This document shows, piece after piece, positions 20,570 through 33,044 of a stretch of 64,000 nucleotides of DNA. The position numbers and the translations under genes were made by a program. The DNA is from Pectinophora gossypiella. Taxonomy: Eukaryota > Arthropoda > Insecta > Lepidoptera > Gelechiidae. The stretch's first letter is position 1, and every line of letters starts with the position of its first letter. The notes beneath the pieces were generated by a model. That model was given only the letters and a program-made list of their open reading frames with translations. It was not told the DNA's origin and made no database searches. The stretch lies in NCBI RefSeq assembly GCF_024362695.1, contig NC_065408.1:4464001-4528000 (forward strand). The letters are read 5' to 3'.

Positions 20570-20950
20570 TGGCCCCGATTCCTGCAGACACCGCCTTGTT
20601 TTATTTTAAGTTATATCCGTCATTTTCATATCCGTCGAAAAGGAAAGGGACGGATGATTCACAGCTCTTAATTTTAGGAAGAATGAGTAAATGAATGAAT
20701 AACCCGGGCGAATCAAAAGGTACGTCGCTGGTATGCAATCCGTTTGACGTGCTGTCTACTTAACTGTGTCGGGTTATTGACGGATGTAAAATTTTTAGAC
20801 GGTTGGTTTAGATTTGTGCTTAAAATTGACGTGTGTTCCATAAATTTTATGCTTGTCGATTACCCGTCCCTTTCCTTTTCGGCGGATAAGAAAATGACAG
20901 ATATAACTTAAAATAAAATTAGATGGTATTTACAGGAATTAGCACCATTA
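20570..20950. mobile_element. Long-TIR MITE, about 380 bp
   Basis: The left end (GATTCCTGCAGACACC, TTTTATTTTAAGTTATATCC, AAAAGGAAAGGGACGG) and the right end (CCGTCCCTTTCCTTTT, TATAACTTAAAATAAAATTA, ACAGGAATT) are reverse complements over about 90 bp with scattered mismatches. A second, left-truncated copy is at 46740-46985. There is no coding capacity. Confidence 0.75.
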
Positions 20951-20964
20951 ACAGCCTAATTATA

Positions 20965-21297
20965 ACAGCCTCCGTGGTCTAGTGGATAGAGCGTTAGGCT
21001 CACGATCTGGAAGTCCGGGTTCGATTCCCGATGGGGACATTGTCGAAATCACTTTGTGAGACTGTCGTTTGTTTGGTAAGGACTTTTCAGGCTTGAATAA
21101 CCTGAAATCACCTGAAAGATGATTCCGTGCTTCGGAGGGCACGTTATGCCGTTGGTCCCGGCTATTAGCTGTAAAAACACCTCCACCAACCCGCAGTGGA
21201 GCAGCGTGGTGGAGTGTGCTCCATACCCCCTCCGGTTGATTGAGGGGAGGCCTATGCCCAGCAGTGGGACGTATATAGGCAGTTTATGTTATGTTTA
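20965..21297 (+). mobile_element. SINE-B, full length
   Basis: Asp/Glu-like tRNA head CTCCGTGGTCTAGTGGATAG with B box GGTTCGATTCC. The shared central block GTGCTTCGGAGGGCACGTTA follows, then CACCAACCCGCAGTGGAGCA and the 3' end AGGCCTATGCCCAGCAGTGG, with a TTATGTTATG tail. The 3' end matches the RTE-like LINE tail at 36 kb. Confidence 0.88.
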
Positions 21298-21365
21298 TTG
21301 TAATAGTAAAATGTGTGGGTGCATCAGTAGAGCACTCACATATGCTCACAAGAGGGACGCAGTTA

Positions 21366-21744
21366 GAGCCGTGGTAGCCCAGTTGGTAGAACGTGTCCCT
21401 ATTCAAAGAGAGAGGCAGGTTCGCATTTTCGAATCCAGCACAGGCTAAACCAATGATTGTCGAATTTGTTTTCGAATTAATTTTTGGGTCATAAATGATT
21501 ATCACCTCAGCATTTTATGATTATTATTACGCGCTCAGCGGTGATTGTGGAAGAAACACCGCGCGTGAGGAAACCCACATACCCGAGATACGTTTCGGAG
21601 GTATGTGACCTAACCTGCATTGGGCTGGGTTTCCCTTCGCGGGCTGGAAGGTCAGACATGCAGTCGCTTTTGTAAAAAAACCACACCTGTCAAATCTTCA
21701 GGTTAGGTGAGCGGACCCTGTAAAAGGGGTTTCGCTAGGGGGAT
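21366..21744 (+). mobile_element. SINE-A, full length with altered head
   Basis: GAGCCGTGGTAGCCCAGTTGG opens the head. The anticodon-arm region is rearranged (TTCAAAGAGAGAGGCAGGTTC), followed by CGAATCCAGCACAGG. The body and 3' end (GTAAAAGGGGTTTCGCTAGG) are normal. Confidence 0.85.
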
Positions 21745-22224
21745 ACTTGTTAATCATAATTTAACTTCTCTAGAAAACTGTACTAACTATAATTGTTTAC
21801 ACTTAAATTGTAAGTTGTATTAAATATACTACGATGATGTCTAAAAAAATGTGTGCCAGGAGCCTCAAATATCTACTTCTAAAAGTTTATCCGGGCAAAG
21901 TGATCGTGTTAAAACATTCTACAACCCAAACCGAAACCAATAGAATTTAACGTTACTTATAGCAGTGTCTGTTTACTAAAATTCCCTTGTAACCCTCTTG
22001 TAGCTTGAATGTCGACGGTCAGGCGAAGACAAATGATTGTCCTGTCAAGATCGTTTTGCCGATACAAGGAAATTCTGTCCCTCAACCCTTCCAAGACTAC
22101 GAAACTTCACAAAAGGATGAGGCTTTATATACCAAGTGGTAAGTTACTTAGTATAAGTCAATAAAATTCAGAAAAGTTTAAGACATAAATAGTTAGAGTC
22201 GCCTTGTTATTTTTAATTCGGTGG

Positions 22225-22420
22225 TCATATAATAAAGAATAATTATACTACGTATGGAACGGTAACTTCCCGCCCCGCAATAATTCATATCGGGCGCCTC
22301 ATTCCCTCTGGGTCTTACTTTAGTCTCAAGTTGTCCTAAGCCGCTGAGGAGTAAGAAGGTGAGAGCGCGGCCTGCGTCTCACTCGTAATTATGCGTTAGA
22401 CGGCACGCGGTAGGTATGAT
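22225..22420 (+). repeat. Dispersed repeat I, longest copy
   Basis: AAAGAATAATTATACTACGT, GGAACGGTAACTTCCCGCCC, CCTCTGGGTCTTACTTTAGT and AAGCCGCTGAGGAGTAAGAA. This copy best shows the full word order of the family. Confidence 0.6.
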
Positions 22421-22504
22421 ACTTTTGTATGGAGTGTGCGAGTTGTGGTATGCTGACAGAATGAACAGGCCTTTGATATTTATTGTTAGAATAGGTACAA
22501 CCCC

Positions 22505-22912
22505 TCATCCAGTTCTTAATATAGCCATATAAGCAGCTGAATGCGTTCTACGTTTCTTATTCACTCTAAAGGTATTAGTAGCCCACGCATATCGCGCGAT
22601 GAGATAAACGCATTTCAGGTTCTGATCGGTTTGCCGCGATACTGTAGCGCCTCTGGAATGTTCGCGGAGGCACGAGTGGACGGTTTCCATGCAATTTTGC
22701 GTAAGGGAGTTGCTTCACTGTTGGAACGAGTGCGCGGCAGCTCCAACAGATTCCTGAATGCGATTGCCGATAAATACGATTCGCCCTTAATGTGCCACCT
22801 GATGGGGATGTCCACCTTATTTTGTAAACTAACTTAGTATGTATGTTTTTGTCACTAACCCTATGGATCTTATGTTGTCCGAATTAATAATTTTTGATTT
22901 GATTTGATAAAC
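22505..22912 (+). pseudogene. Non-LTR retrotransposon C-terminus and 3' UTR
   Basis: Frame 22541-22837 contains LIGLPRYCSASGMFAEARVD, GFHAILRKGVASLLERVRGS and SNRFLNAIADKYDSPLMCHL. I recognise this as the C-terminal end of a reverse transcriptase found in lepidopteran LINEs. The first ~15 codons do not fit and the end is altered. It finishes with a TTTGATTTGATTTGAT tail typical of CR1-group 3' ends. The copy is truncated and inactive; the clade is uncertain. Confidence 0.7.
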
Positions 22913-23023
22913 GAACCAACTTCTTTGTATTGGTGGCAAGTTCAGCGATCGACCTCGCCAACCTTGGTGCCATATTATTGAGCCACTAAATGTGACATGG
23001 CTCAAGCAGAAACATTATATTGA

Positions 23024-23366
23024 CTTCTTCTTCTTATCGTGTGGGTTATGAGGTGGAATACCAACTTCATCAACCCTGATGTCAGGGTTATTATTGAGCC
23101 GCCAAAGGCTCCTGACATGGCTCGTGTAACGATTTACATCATTAATTACAACATTTACATCAGTAAAATAGTAACCGGGACCAACGGCTTAACGTGCCTT
23201 CCGAAGCACGGATCGTCTTACTTTCGAACAATCAGGTGATCAGCCTGTAATATCCTAACCAAAATGGGATCACAAGGTGATTTTTGTGATATGTCCCCAA
23301 AGGGATTCGAACCCGGGGCCTCCAGATCGTGAGTCCAACTCTCAACCACTGGGCCACGGAGGCCGT
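23024..23366 (-). mobile_element. SINE-C, full length
   Basis: Reverse complement: head GGCCTCCGTGGCCCAGTGGTTG, B box GGTTCGAATCC, central block GTGCTTCGGAAGGCACGTTA, tail CACACGATAAGAAGAAGAAG. An open frame at 23039-23239 is a read-through of it. Confidence 0.85.
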
Positions 23367-23880
23367 TCTATTGACTAATTTATTGTATTATATGCCACAA
23401 CACGGTTCCATGCTACGGCTGCTACTCCTATAATGGTTCTCGCTGAACAATAATTGCATAAAGTCCCCTATTAACTCGACAAAGGAAATCTCATCCGAGG
23501 CTCTATCTAACTCCGTGTTGTGATTAGAGGGTGTCACGTAGAGGCATTTGATTGATGACTGCGCGAATGTCGCGCGAACAAATGACGAGCTGAGAATCAA
23601 ATGATCGATAACACATCTGCAGATGGTGATAAGGTGGTGAAGGGACCAGATTTACTTCCTGGTTTTGCTTGGTGTGTGGATATGATGTAAACAAGTGATT
23701 GTGAGGATTCAACTACTGTTGCCGAACTATTGACAGTTAGAGTATCGATTATTGACCTTGAAATTCTACTAAATACTATCGATACAAAGACCAATACTAT
23801 CGCTACATACTGGCCTATCGGTAGATGACACTGAATTCAATAAAGCATCATCGTAGCAGCGTTTTCTCATTTCTGCTAAG

Positions 23881-23936
23881 TCTGCTTACCTAACCTGAAG
23901 ATATTTCTGGTCCGGTCTTTTTAGTAACAACTGCCA
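23881..23936 (-). mobile_element. SINE-A fragment
   Basis: TGCTTACCTAACCTGAAGAT and GGTCCGGTCTTTTTAGTAAC match the 3' third of SINE-A. Confidence 0.6.
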
Positions 23937-23944
23937 ATAGCATA

Positions 23945-24115
23945 GTAAGAGTAACGATTCGCGTCCACCTGGACCCTAGACGGCCGTCGACCTTGAGGCA
24001 GATCCCGACGACGATGAAGGGAATGGATTCTAGATTAGCTGGTAGGATGAAACAGGACATGGATATCTCGAAGAAGAACGGGAAGCCTTTGCCCAACAGT
24101 GAGATATACAAAGAC
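23945..24115 (+). pseudogene. Degenerate LINE C-terminus (RTE-like), tentative
   Basis: GGACCCTAGACGGCCGTCGA and AGAACGGGAAGCCTTTGCCC lead into CAACAGTGAGAT. The end reads EEEREAFAQQ then a stop, close to the WR.L.EA(Y/F)AQQW end of RTE-like LINEs. Upstream it contains several stops. Confidence 0.35.
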
Positions 24116-24364
24116 GTAAATAGCCCAATATAGTGTATGTCCCAATAGTTGAGCACATGCCTTCTTTCAATCATTTGGAGGATGAATTTTAAATGTGAGA
24201 CATAGCCTTAAATTATGGTTATGCACTAAGAAGAATGTGTTTACTTTAATATATATGTATTAATGACATCGTAACATATATTGAGGGGGACGATTTAGCT
24301 CATAATAAATTCTGAGTAAGTAAACATAAAGTGAAATAAAAATAAATAGCCATCCGAGTGTGTA

Positions 24365-24605
24365 TGGGACATGGGTGTTAGTGACACCGTAACAAATACT
24401 GAGGGGAATGATTCAGACTATGATTCTGAGTTGATATCAAGCAAATTTCCTATTGGAAAATTCATGAACATTTTAGTAAGTATTTTTTTAAATTATTTTC
24501 AGTTCTATAAGTTTGCGATGAAAAATTACACATGATACCAACTCAGATTAAGAAAGTTTTCGTTACAATGCCCCTCGTTGTAATATCCTGTATGGTGACT
24601 GATAT
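24365..24605 (+). repeat. Dispersed repeat L
   Basis: GGGTGTTAGTGACACCGTAA, CAAATACTGAGGGGAATGAT and TCAGTTCTATAAGTTTGCGA. A related segment lies just upstream (24265-24330: TAATGACATCGTAACATATA, TTGAGGGGGACGATT). An inverted copy at 37545-38045 hosts a SINE-A. Class unknown. Confidence 0.5.
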
Positions 24606-25439
24606 GAAATAAATACAATCGATCGCGTTGTACTAGTTATTACTGTAATTTTCTTCGTTGAAATTTTAATTGGTCCCAAAATCTTCACATTCCTCTCCAA
24701 TAATAAAGAGAAAGTGAACCCAAATGCCAAACCGACCTTTACTCTGTTCTGCGTCCAGAAACTAGGCGTTTTAAGCTGAAAGCAGATCAGGTTTCTTTAG
24801 AATCGTACGCGCTGTTAGAATTTTCAGTTTTTTGTCACAACTCACGTTCACGTTTTGTTTTGTTTTCTTTTCAGTTTTTGTGTTTTTATCATGATTGTTT
24901 TGTTATTTTGTTGTTTGTTTTTGGAATTATACACGCCAAACTCTTGTGATGACGTCATAAGAATTTTTCAAATTTATAAAACAAACGTCAATTTCAATTT
25001 GTTGAGTGATAGTCCACGTGGACGGATATCTGTCAGAAAGCTAGTTTTTAATTAAAATCACTGTTCCAGCAATATTATCAGTTTGTTTGTAATCCCATAC
25101 GAAACTGAAAATGTTGACAGCGCAAACTATTCGGAAGAATCCTTATCTGGTTTCAACGTTAAACAATTTTCTCTCGTCGATGTGTCTAATTGGATTTTGA
25201 GGCCGACTGTCAAAGTTGGATAGTCAAAGACCTGCCTTAACGATATTTAATTAGAACTGGTAATATTGCTGCGACAGTGATTTTAATGAAAAAAAAAACT
25301 AGCTTTCTGCCCGAAATCCATCCACATGGACCTCAGATATCAAAAATATTGCTTAGGTATAGCACTCAGAACTAATGTCAATTTTTATTTGTGAGTTTCA
25401 GAAATCGGTTAGGTTGTATAAGAGATTAACATAACATAA

Positions 25440-25560
25440 GCATGGACCTAGTTAAGGCTCTTTTGTGACTGTTTTCTATTATTTTGGACCTAATCCATGG
25501 TCCATGGCAAATGGCGGCTTTATCGCTTTAAGCGATTTCTTCCAGACAACCATCAGCCGA
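25440..25560 (-). mobile_element. CR1-like LINE 3' end
   Basis: CATGGACCTAGTTAAGGCTC, ATGGCGGCTTTATCGCTTTA and AGCGATTTCTTCCAGACAAC. The hairpin ATCGCTT T AAGCGAT at 25522-25536 is perfect. Confidence 0.6.
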
Positions 25561-27077
25561 GGAAATGTGTAAAAACTGTGTCCTGTGGTCCACCGGCTTG
25601 GTTCTGAGACGAAATAATAAATAAATTCCGAAAACCCACCCAATTAGCGATTAATACAATCCCTGTCATCTTCAGCTGAAATTAATTCAAAAGCAACTAC
25701 TTACTTGTAAACAGTATTGAAATAGTGGGTTTACGCAATTCTGTTCTTGAGAGTATTTCAATTAAAACGCCGAAAACGGATTATTCGGCGTTTCGTGCCA
25801 CGATCGATTCGGACCGCGGGGTGAATTGTCCAGTTTTCTCTTTGATAGATAAACTTCGGACCACAAAACGGTTTGAAATACCTCTATATGTTCTTTTGAC
25901 GAGGTATTTGAGACCGCTACAAAAAGTTAAAAATGTAGTGTGTTTAAAAGGTCATTCTATAAAAAGTTATTAGTCCTAAGAAGAAAGATCTACGCCCATG
26001 TTTTAAATCTTAGTTCTAATCGCCCCATTACGCAAAAGATTATAGGCGATTCATCGTTATTTTGGTCCGAATCGCTTCTAGTGTGAAACTCCCAATAACC
26101 TTTAAAACGCCTTGTTCTGTTTCTTGCTGAATTTGTGACATTAGACATGATCAATTAACGCTAAATCGAACTGCTGAATTTACCTTAATTATTCTATAAC
26201 CAAATTGGTGTAAATGAGCGTATTTAAGCGAAAATTTATATCAATGTCAATTTATTTTAGGTTGACATTGGCGAAAGTCAAGATTGTGGTGTTTGAACTA
26301 AATTATATACTAACTAAGCGGCTGGTAGTTATCTTAGCAAAACTAATCCGATTATTTAACACGTTTACTGTCTATGAACCACCTACCGTCGTTGCCAATG
26401 TGTCGCTCTCCCCAAATTTCTTTTTTGTCAGGATCGAATAGTATTTTGCTCCTAAAACATTCAGTACAAACTCTTATGTACGTATATATCAATTATCTTT
26501 CAATATTTATTAACACAGTTATGCAAAAAAATACAGGCGGAAGTTTTTTTTAATTTCTGTAAAATTGACCCGATAGCACATAATAGATTTTAAATTGGCA
26601 ACGACGATACGAGGGAATAAATTTGTGGGGCACATTTTTTTCTTATCATAGTGTGTCTATGTACATAAATTCCAATGTGTTTACACATTGTTTTAAGTTT
26701 ACGCGAGTCTCATATCCCCATTTAAACGCGGTAAGAACCAGTTATTATGTGCTTTAATTATTCCAATGTGTTTATCGAAAAATAACATTGCACGTGAGGT
26801 GTCGATATCAAATTTTCAGTTACACAGTGAACGCGTCAACGTGTATGATACCTATAGCAAACTCTTAAAATATAATATAGTCGATCACAGTCGCTTCTGT
26901 ATAAAACTGGACCTGTCAAATGGTTACGTAAGCAAACCATATAAAAACGTTGACTATTAACTCCTTTACTCATTTTATAGCGGAAAGAGAGAATTAATTG
27001 CCATTTGAAACAAAATCTACAATATAAGTCTCGACAAATAAAAAACCCGACCATTTACAATTTAATAATGTTCTATT

Positions 27078-27397
27078 TCGTCTTCTATCGTGAGGGTTGT
27101 GAGGTGGATTACCCCTCATCAACCCTGGTGTAAGGATTATTATTGTGCCACCAAAGACCCCTTACATGGTTCATGTAAGGACTACGTACTTACAAAAGTA
27201 AGTAGTAACCGGTACCAACAGGTTAACGTGCCTTTCGACACGGATCATCTTACTTTCGAACAAGTGATCAGCCTGTAATATCTTAAGCAATCTAGGGATC
27301 ACAAAGTGATTTTTGTGATATGTCCCCATCGGAATTCGAACTGAGGGCCTACGGATTGTGAAGCTAATGCTCAACCAATGGACCGCAGAGGCCGTTT
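27078..27397 (-). mobile_element. SINE-C, full length, diverged
   Basis: Reverse complement has head GGCCTCTGCGGTCCATTGGTT, the central block with a 4-bp gap (GTGTCGAAAGGCACGTTAAC) and tail CCCTCACGATAGAAGACG. Confidence 0.8.
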
Positions 27398-27984
27398 CGT
27401 AATTTAACATGTCGCACCCTTCGTGGAAAAACGCAGTAAGTTGATTTTATCAACTTTTCAGGAGCTAAAAAAAACTGTCCTACTAATTAGTTATAAGTCC
27501 TGGAAATAACCTTCAAAGAGAAAATAATAGCAAAAAGTAGCCCGGATTGACCCACATTTATTAATTTTTAATTAATTGTGTATATTTGAAAAAAAATTAA
27601 AAAAACACGGTTGCGTAGATATTCCACGAAACTATAATCAAACGTTCCGTTGTAAGTACAGATACTGCTTTATTATTACGTAGTGCAAACAACATTGACA
27701 GTTGTAACTTTACCTACAACGTTGTTCACCTTCCGATTTCATCTTACTCGGATGTTGTAAGTATTAGTTACTTCGTTCTTACACGAAAAATTTTAACAAC
27801 ATGTTTTGCGTAAGTTGAGAAACCTATTTGTTCCACGTGAAAGTAAATGATCTTTGATAGTGTAACTATAGAAATTGCTTTTTTAATAAGGAAATATCTC
27901 AAAATAATTGTATGTATCTTTAAATACTTGTTTGTTGCAGGGGTTAGTCTAGAATGTAGAAGTATGTATGCTCATACATTATAC

Positions 27985-29251
27985 AGGGTAGCCCAGAACT
28001 TCAAGTTCAAAATGAAAAATTAGATAGAGTGGCTTATTAGCTACTAGAAACACCCCCATGTATGTTCAGCCATTATTTATAGTTTAGGAGATATGACCTA
28101 TTTTGTACCTTTTTCTAGATTTTCTACCTTACTTCAGAAATAATCATTTTGTCGCTATCCCGTTCTTAATAATTATTTTATTTTACTTCACAACTATGTC
28201 TAAAGATATATACCGCTAGGTAAAAAAATAAAAACAGTCAAATCAAAGACAAAAAAAAAGTTATTGGAAGTCAAAGTGAGAATTGGACCAAAATTGTCAC
28301 AGTTGTTAAAACTTCGCCGAAGAATAATTAACACATGAGATTGGCATGGACGCTGAAAGTAGCTAGGTATCTCTAAAAAACTGCTCCATTTAATAGCCTT
28401 TTAGACACATCAAAAAAAGTACCTTTAATAGAAGCAATAAACTAAATAATTAGACCTCAAAGATTGCAAGATAGACAGATTTGAAGGAAAAATTTACATT
28501 CTCATACAATGTAGGTAGCTGCTTCTTTCTAACGTTGTTCTTTAACAACCTTTAACTACCTTTGTGGTCAAAGACACATTTTCAATAAAAAAAATCACGC
28601 TCATAATCGCTAACAGGGTAGACATAGCAACAGTCTGAAGACAAAACTTGCAGTCACTTTTGGTATTCATATTGTAATGAAGGAAAAAGTTATCCCCAAA
28701 CACTGTTGGTGATTCATACTATAAGATGCTAAAATAAAATCTGTCTGTCTTGCAATCTTTGAGGGCTAATTACTTAGTTTTATGCCCCTATTAAGGGTAC
28801 TTTTTTGGATGTGTCTAAAAGCCTATTAAATGGAGCAGTTTTTAAAAACACTTTCAGGGTTCATGAAAATCTCATGTGTTTATTATTCTTCGGCGAAGAC
28901 TTACAACTGTAACAATTTTAGACGAATTCTCACTTTGACTTCCAACTTCCAATGACTTTTTTATCTTTCATTCGATTGTTTTTATTTTATCACCTAGCGA
29001 TACACATACTTAGGCATAGTTATGAAGCAAAATAATTAGAAATTAGAAAGAAAAAATTAGAATTATTAAGAAAGGGATAGCGACAAAATGATGATTTCTG
29101 AAGTAAGATAGAAAATCAAGAAAAAGGTGTAAAATGGGTCATATCTCCTAAACCGTAAATAATCGCTGAACATACACGGGGGTGTTTCTGGTAGCTAATG
29201 AGCCCCTCCATCAAATTTTTCATTTTGAACGTGAACTTTTGGGCCACCCTG
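27985..29251. mobile_element. 1.27-kb fold-back element, TA-flanked
   Basis: Termini CAGGGTAGCCCAGAACTTCA and (right) GTGAACTTTTGGGCCACCCTG lie between TATA on both sides, fitting a TA duplication. The arms are about 500 bp each (27985-28490 and 28735-29251) and are reverse complements with moderate divergence, for example TCATTTTGTCGCTATCCC against GGGATAGCGACAAAATGA. The ~245-bp spacer holds a degenerate H fragment. It encodes no transposase. The CAGGGT...TA ends suggest Tc1/mariner-type mobilisation (inference). A transcript through it would form a very long hairpin. Confidence 0.85.
28606..28690 (-). repeat. H retroposon fragment inside the fold-back spacer
   Basis: TAACAGGGTAGACATAGCAA, AGTCTGAAGACAAAACTTGC and AGTCACTTTTGG resemble the H 3' half. 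Confidence 0.35.
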
Positions 29252-30049
29252 TATATTGAAACAAATAAAATCAGTGTTAAATTAAGTGTTTATTCTAATT
29301 TGTATTAAAAAAAAATATTTATTTACTAGCTGTGCCGAAAGCCGTTTGACCCGCATGGGTTTTTAGTTTTCAGGGAGTTATTTCTATTTGTAATTAAAAT
29401 CCAACTTTTAATTTTAAAACGTTTATTAATTAATACATGCATAATCACAAAATATATTAATACGGTATGGCACTTGCCTTTATTAGAAAAACCTTCATTT
29501 TCAGTTATCACAGTTAGTCATTAAGTGTTTTCTTGAACATTTTGCTCCTTTCCGATCACCCCCTCTTTGCTTTTCGGTAGAACCTGCAAATGACAAAATA
29601 TAAAAAACTATTAAGTATGATAATAAATTACTAAAAAGAAAAAACAACCATTAATACCTATTATAGTAAGCTTAGAGATGAGCCAATTTTCCAACGTATC
29701 CGAAAAGCGACAGTGTCAGTGATAAAAATGTATGTGATTACATGTCAATCTCTCAAATCACTGTCACTGTCGTTTTACGTACTTAATCGTTTGCAACTTG
29801 GCTAAAACCCCATAAAAGCCAGTTGGTTTGCATAGGAGATAACTCTAGAAAAAACTACATTAAGCAAATCAAAAATATATCTGTGGTTGTTATGATAAGA
29901 GGAAAATGACAGAATAATTATACCATAAATACACAGGCACTGACTATTTCAGAGAAACTTTACCACGCGCCGCTTCCAGGTTAGTAGGTAAATACCTATA
30001 TCAATCTAGAATACAAATATTGAAAGGATATTTCGGCATACAAAACATG

Positions 30050-30085
30050 GAACGTTTTCAGCTGCTTAGCTTCCCGGCCAAGTCG
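30050..30085 (+). repeat. H retroposon 5' fragment
   Basis: TTCAGCTGCTTAGCTTCCCGG and CCAAGTCGTAAATC match the H 5' end. Confidence 0.4.
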
Positions 30086-30118
30086 TAAATCAGAAATGGT
30101 ACTAATATTATTTTTTTT

Positions 30119-30306
30119 GCCCAAAAGTAAGATGATCTGTGCGTCGGAGGGCACGTTAGGCAGTCGGTTGCGGCTTAATTAAGTATGCAGGTATGTCGTC
30201 GTTACATGAGGCATGTCATGGACCTATAGCGGCTCAGTAGTAACCCTGATACCAGGGTTGATGAGGTCAGTCAATTATTGTCTCAACCCACACGAGAGAA
30301 GAACTT
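30119..30306 (+). mobile_element. SINE-C 3' two-thirds
   Basis: AAAGTAAGATGATCTGTGCG, GGAGGGCACGTTAGGC, ACCCTGATACCAGGGTTGAT and CACACGAGAGAAGAA. The head is missing. Confidence 0.75.
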
Positions 30307-31231
30307 TAGTAGGATACGGATAGGTACATACGAACCTTCAAGAGAATGTGTCTCATGTTGACTACGACGAGAAGATATCCCATAGTTTCTTGAAATATTT
30401 TTGCATTTCTGGTCATTCTTCCACTGGGTTGTACTGGATTGGGTTGCAGTATTAGTGGAATCTGTTAATTGTAACATAATGGTTTAAATACATTGTTTGT
30501 AGGTAGGTACTTAATAGACGTTAAGCAATAAAAAGGACCCATTACCAAATCACCCTAAAAATTAGACACAAACCTAGATATTTTATCGTTATTTAGGTAT
30601 TAAATAGAAGGTTAGTACCAATGCGTTAATAATAAAATGTATATCAAACTCAAGCGCACAAATAACAACAAAATCAAGGGTGTTTTTGCAAAAGTTAACT
30701 TATATACCTAGGTAGATAATTCACAACCACGCCGAAATACTACAGTTGATCACGTAACAGTTTTTTGTTCAAATATCTTTATTTTATTCATATACCAGGT
30801 GCTATGCCAGGTGATAGCGAATGTACAAAAACGGCACACCCCAATTTAAATAGGTAGTTAGTTTATAGATTAAAAGCACCGAATAGGCACATAGGCATGC
30901 TTAGTTTACTTTAATAATTAGTACAGAGCAGTGCAATCATCATCACGCATTAACCAAACCAACTTACGTCAAGTAGGTCGTCAGGTAGGTAGGTAGGATC
31001 TGCTTCTGTGTAAACCTTACAAAACAAAATATTTATAATATTAATAGTCTAATAAATAGTAATATACTAAGTAGGTAAGGTAATAGGTACCTAAAATCTA
31101 GCTAGTCTATTTATAAGTAAATAACTCACCATCTTCGATTTTGTCCAAGTTGAGCATACGTATAATCCTTGGGTTTTTTACTTCCACACAAAGATATGCA
31201 CGCTTCGAGTAGCGTCCATGAACAAATTAAA

Positions 31232-31619
31232 TAGAGAGATAATTATTACATCTATCTAACATTCGTCAATCATGACTTTTTATTCTAACAAAAATCGATC
31301 TCATTATTACTACAATGCGATCGTTATTTGTAGGGCCGTATGCTGACTGACGGAATACCGTGGTAAAACTACGATCACAAATAGACAATCAGCTTTCACT
31401 CTACAAATAACGATCACAGTGCAATAATAATAAGGTCGTTTTTTATAAACTTCGTCGGCAATAATTTTGTCTATAGGTGATCTTGGTTTTACCGTGGTAA
31501 AACCACAATCAGCACAGTACAATAATACAATCACAGTACAGTAATAATAGGGTCGATTTTTGGTTGAATAAAAAGTCGAGATTGACGAAAAATTGGTGGA
31601 TAGATGTAATACCTCTCTA
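31232..31619. mobile_element. 388-bp MITE
   Basis: The left end TAGAGAGATAATTATTACATC and right end GATGTAATACCTCTCTA are inverted. Inside them ATTCGTCAATCATGACTTTT pairs with AAAAGTCGAGATTGACGAA, and the similarity continues for about 75 bp. The centre contains TACCGTGGTAAAAC palindromes and repeated ACAATAATAA/CGATCACA words. The frame 31310-31534 lies within it and is not a gene. Confidence 0.7.
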
Positions 31620-32419
31620 ATATCTTTCTAATACCTCTCTTTGAGTGTGCAGCCCGCCGCCGCTGGCACGGCGTAAGTACAGTAACCAAATAAAACATAG
31701 GGATTTACGCTAGTGATAAGTAAGTATATTTACTTAGGACATTAATAAGTAGTCTATATTTGCAGGTAATTAGAATAACACGACAAATGATTCAAATTAT
31801 TGTCTTTAAAAGAGTTGTATTCATATTTACGAAGAGTATAGTGTAAAATATATCATCGAAAAATGAAGATAAATGAAATAACGTAATAGTAATATCAAAC
31901 CTTGCTTGGAAAAAACTACGTGATTATATTTACACCAAACCGTTACGCTAAAAGATTCGCAGAATAGGCAAGTAGCTGGAGTTACAACAAATAGTAACGC
32001 TAAAACATTCGTGGAATAACGAAGTAACTAGACGTACAACCACTGTCGTGTCGTATAATGTCGTGAAACATGTCAGTACGTTTACTTACGACTCGACCAT
32101 CCTAAAAAACTTTCGTGTAAAATCGAAGTAAGTGTTATTATGACTTTACTATATGGGAAAATACCAAAAAAAAATCACGTATTTATACTTACTTTCTTAT
32201 TATGGGGGAAAAATATTTTTATCAATGTTGCACAATTTCATTGTTTTTGTAATAATTTCTTCATTTTTACTGATATCTTAATGAAAATTTGTGAGAAGGT
32301 GTATTCGTGTACGCTGAATTGAATGGTGCAATAAAAAAAAAATGTCGCTAGTCCACTTACTGCGTTTTTCCACGGGGGGTGCGATGTCATAATTACAACA
32401 GCTTTGTATTATATATATA

Positions 32420-32469
32420 CACTCACACACACATACACACACGCACACGGTTACACACACGCACACACA

Positions 32470-32550
<81 letters not shown>
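32420..32550. repeat. (CA)n microsatellite
   Basis: An almost pure CA run from 32473 to 32550, with an interrupted flank to the left. Confidence 0.97.
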
Positions 32551-32552
<2 letters not shown>

Positions 32553-33044
32553 ACATGTTTAATTTACCTAAGTTTTGGATAAGCCTAGACAGTAGTGTAA
32601 ATCAAATTGTACTGATTGCGTTGGAAGAGCGAGGCATTCCCATCACAAGTGTCATCCGACTACTTTTAGGAAAGCCCCTGTAACTTGTTTGTTATAGATT
32701 TACAGAAATAAAACTCTTTTTTTATTATTAAATTCACTGATAGAAAAACCACAGAATTTTCCTCAAAATTGAGATGGAAGCATCTCGACTCCCAACAAAT
32801 CGATAAAATTCGCCACGCGACGCGTCACTCGTGTTATTCACCCCAAAATTCTGTTTTGTATGACGTCATCACCCCTCGCAAACTTTCATATCAATCATAA
32901 AATGCAGTCCTAATGAGGTGTCCGCGTGTGGAGTGAATCCAAATTGGACACTTGCAAAGGGTGAATATTTTGTAAACTTTGATGTACAGTATTTTAGTTT
33001 TATTTACGTATTTATAATTTATTTATTATCAGATATCATCATCA

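Noticed and set aside
30980..31000. GTAGGTAGGTAGG as CRISPR-like or satellite array
   Set aside because: Only a short simple repeat, with no spacers.
32278..32582. Open frames of Cys-Val and His-Thr repeats
   Set aside because: Translations of the (CA)n microsatellite.
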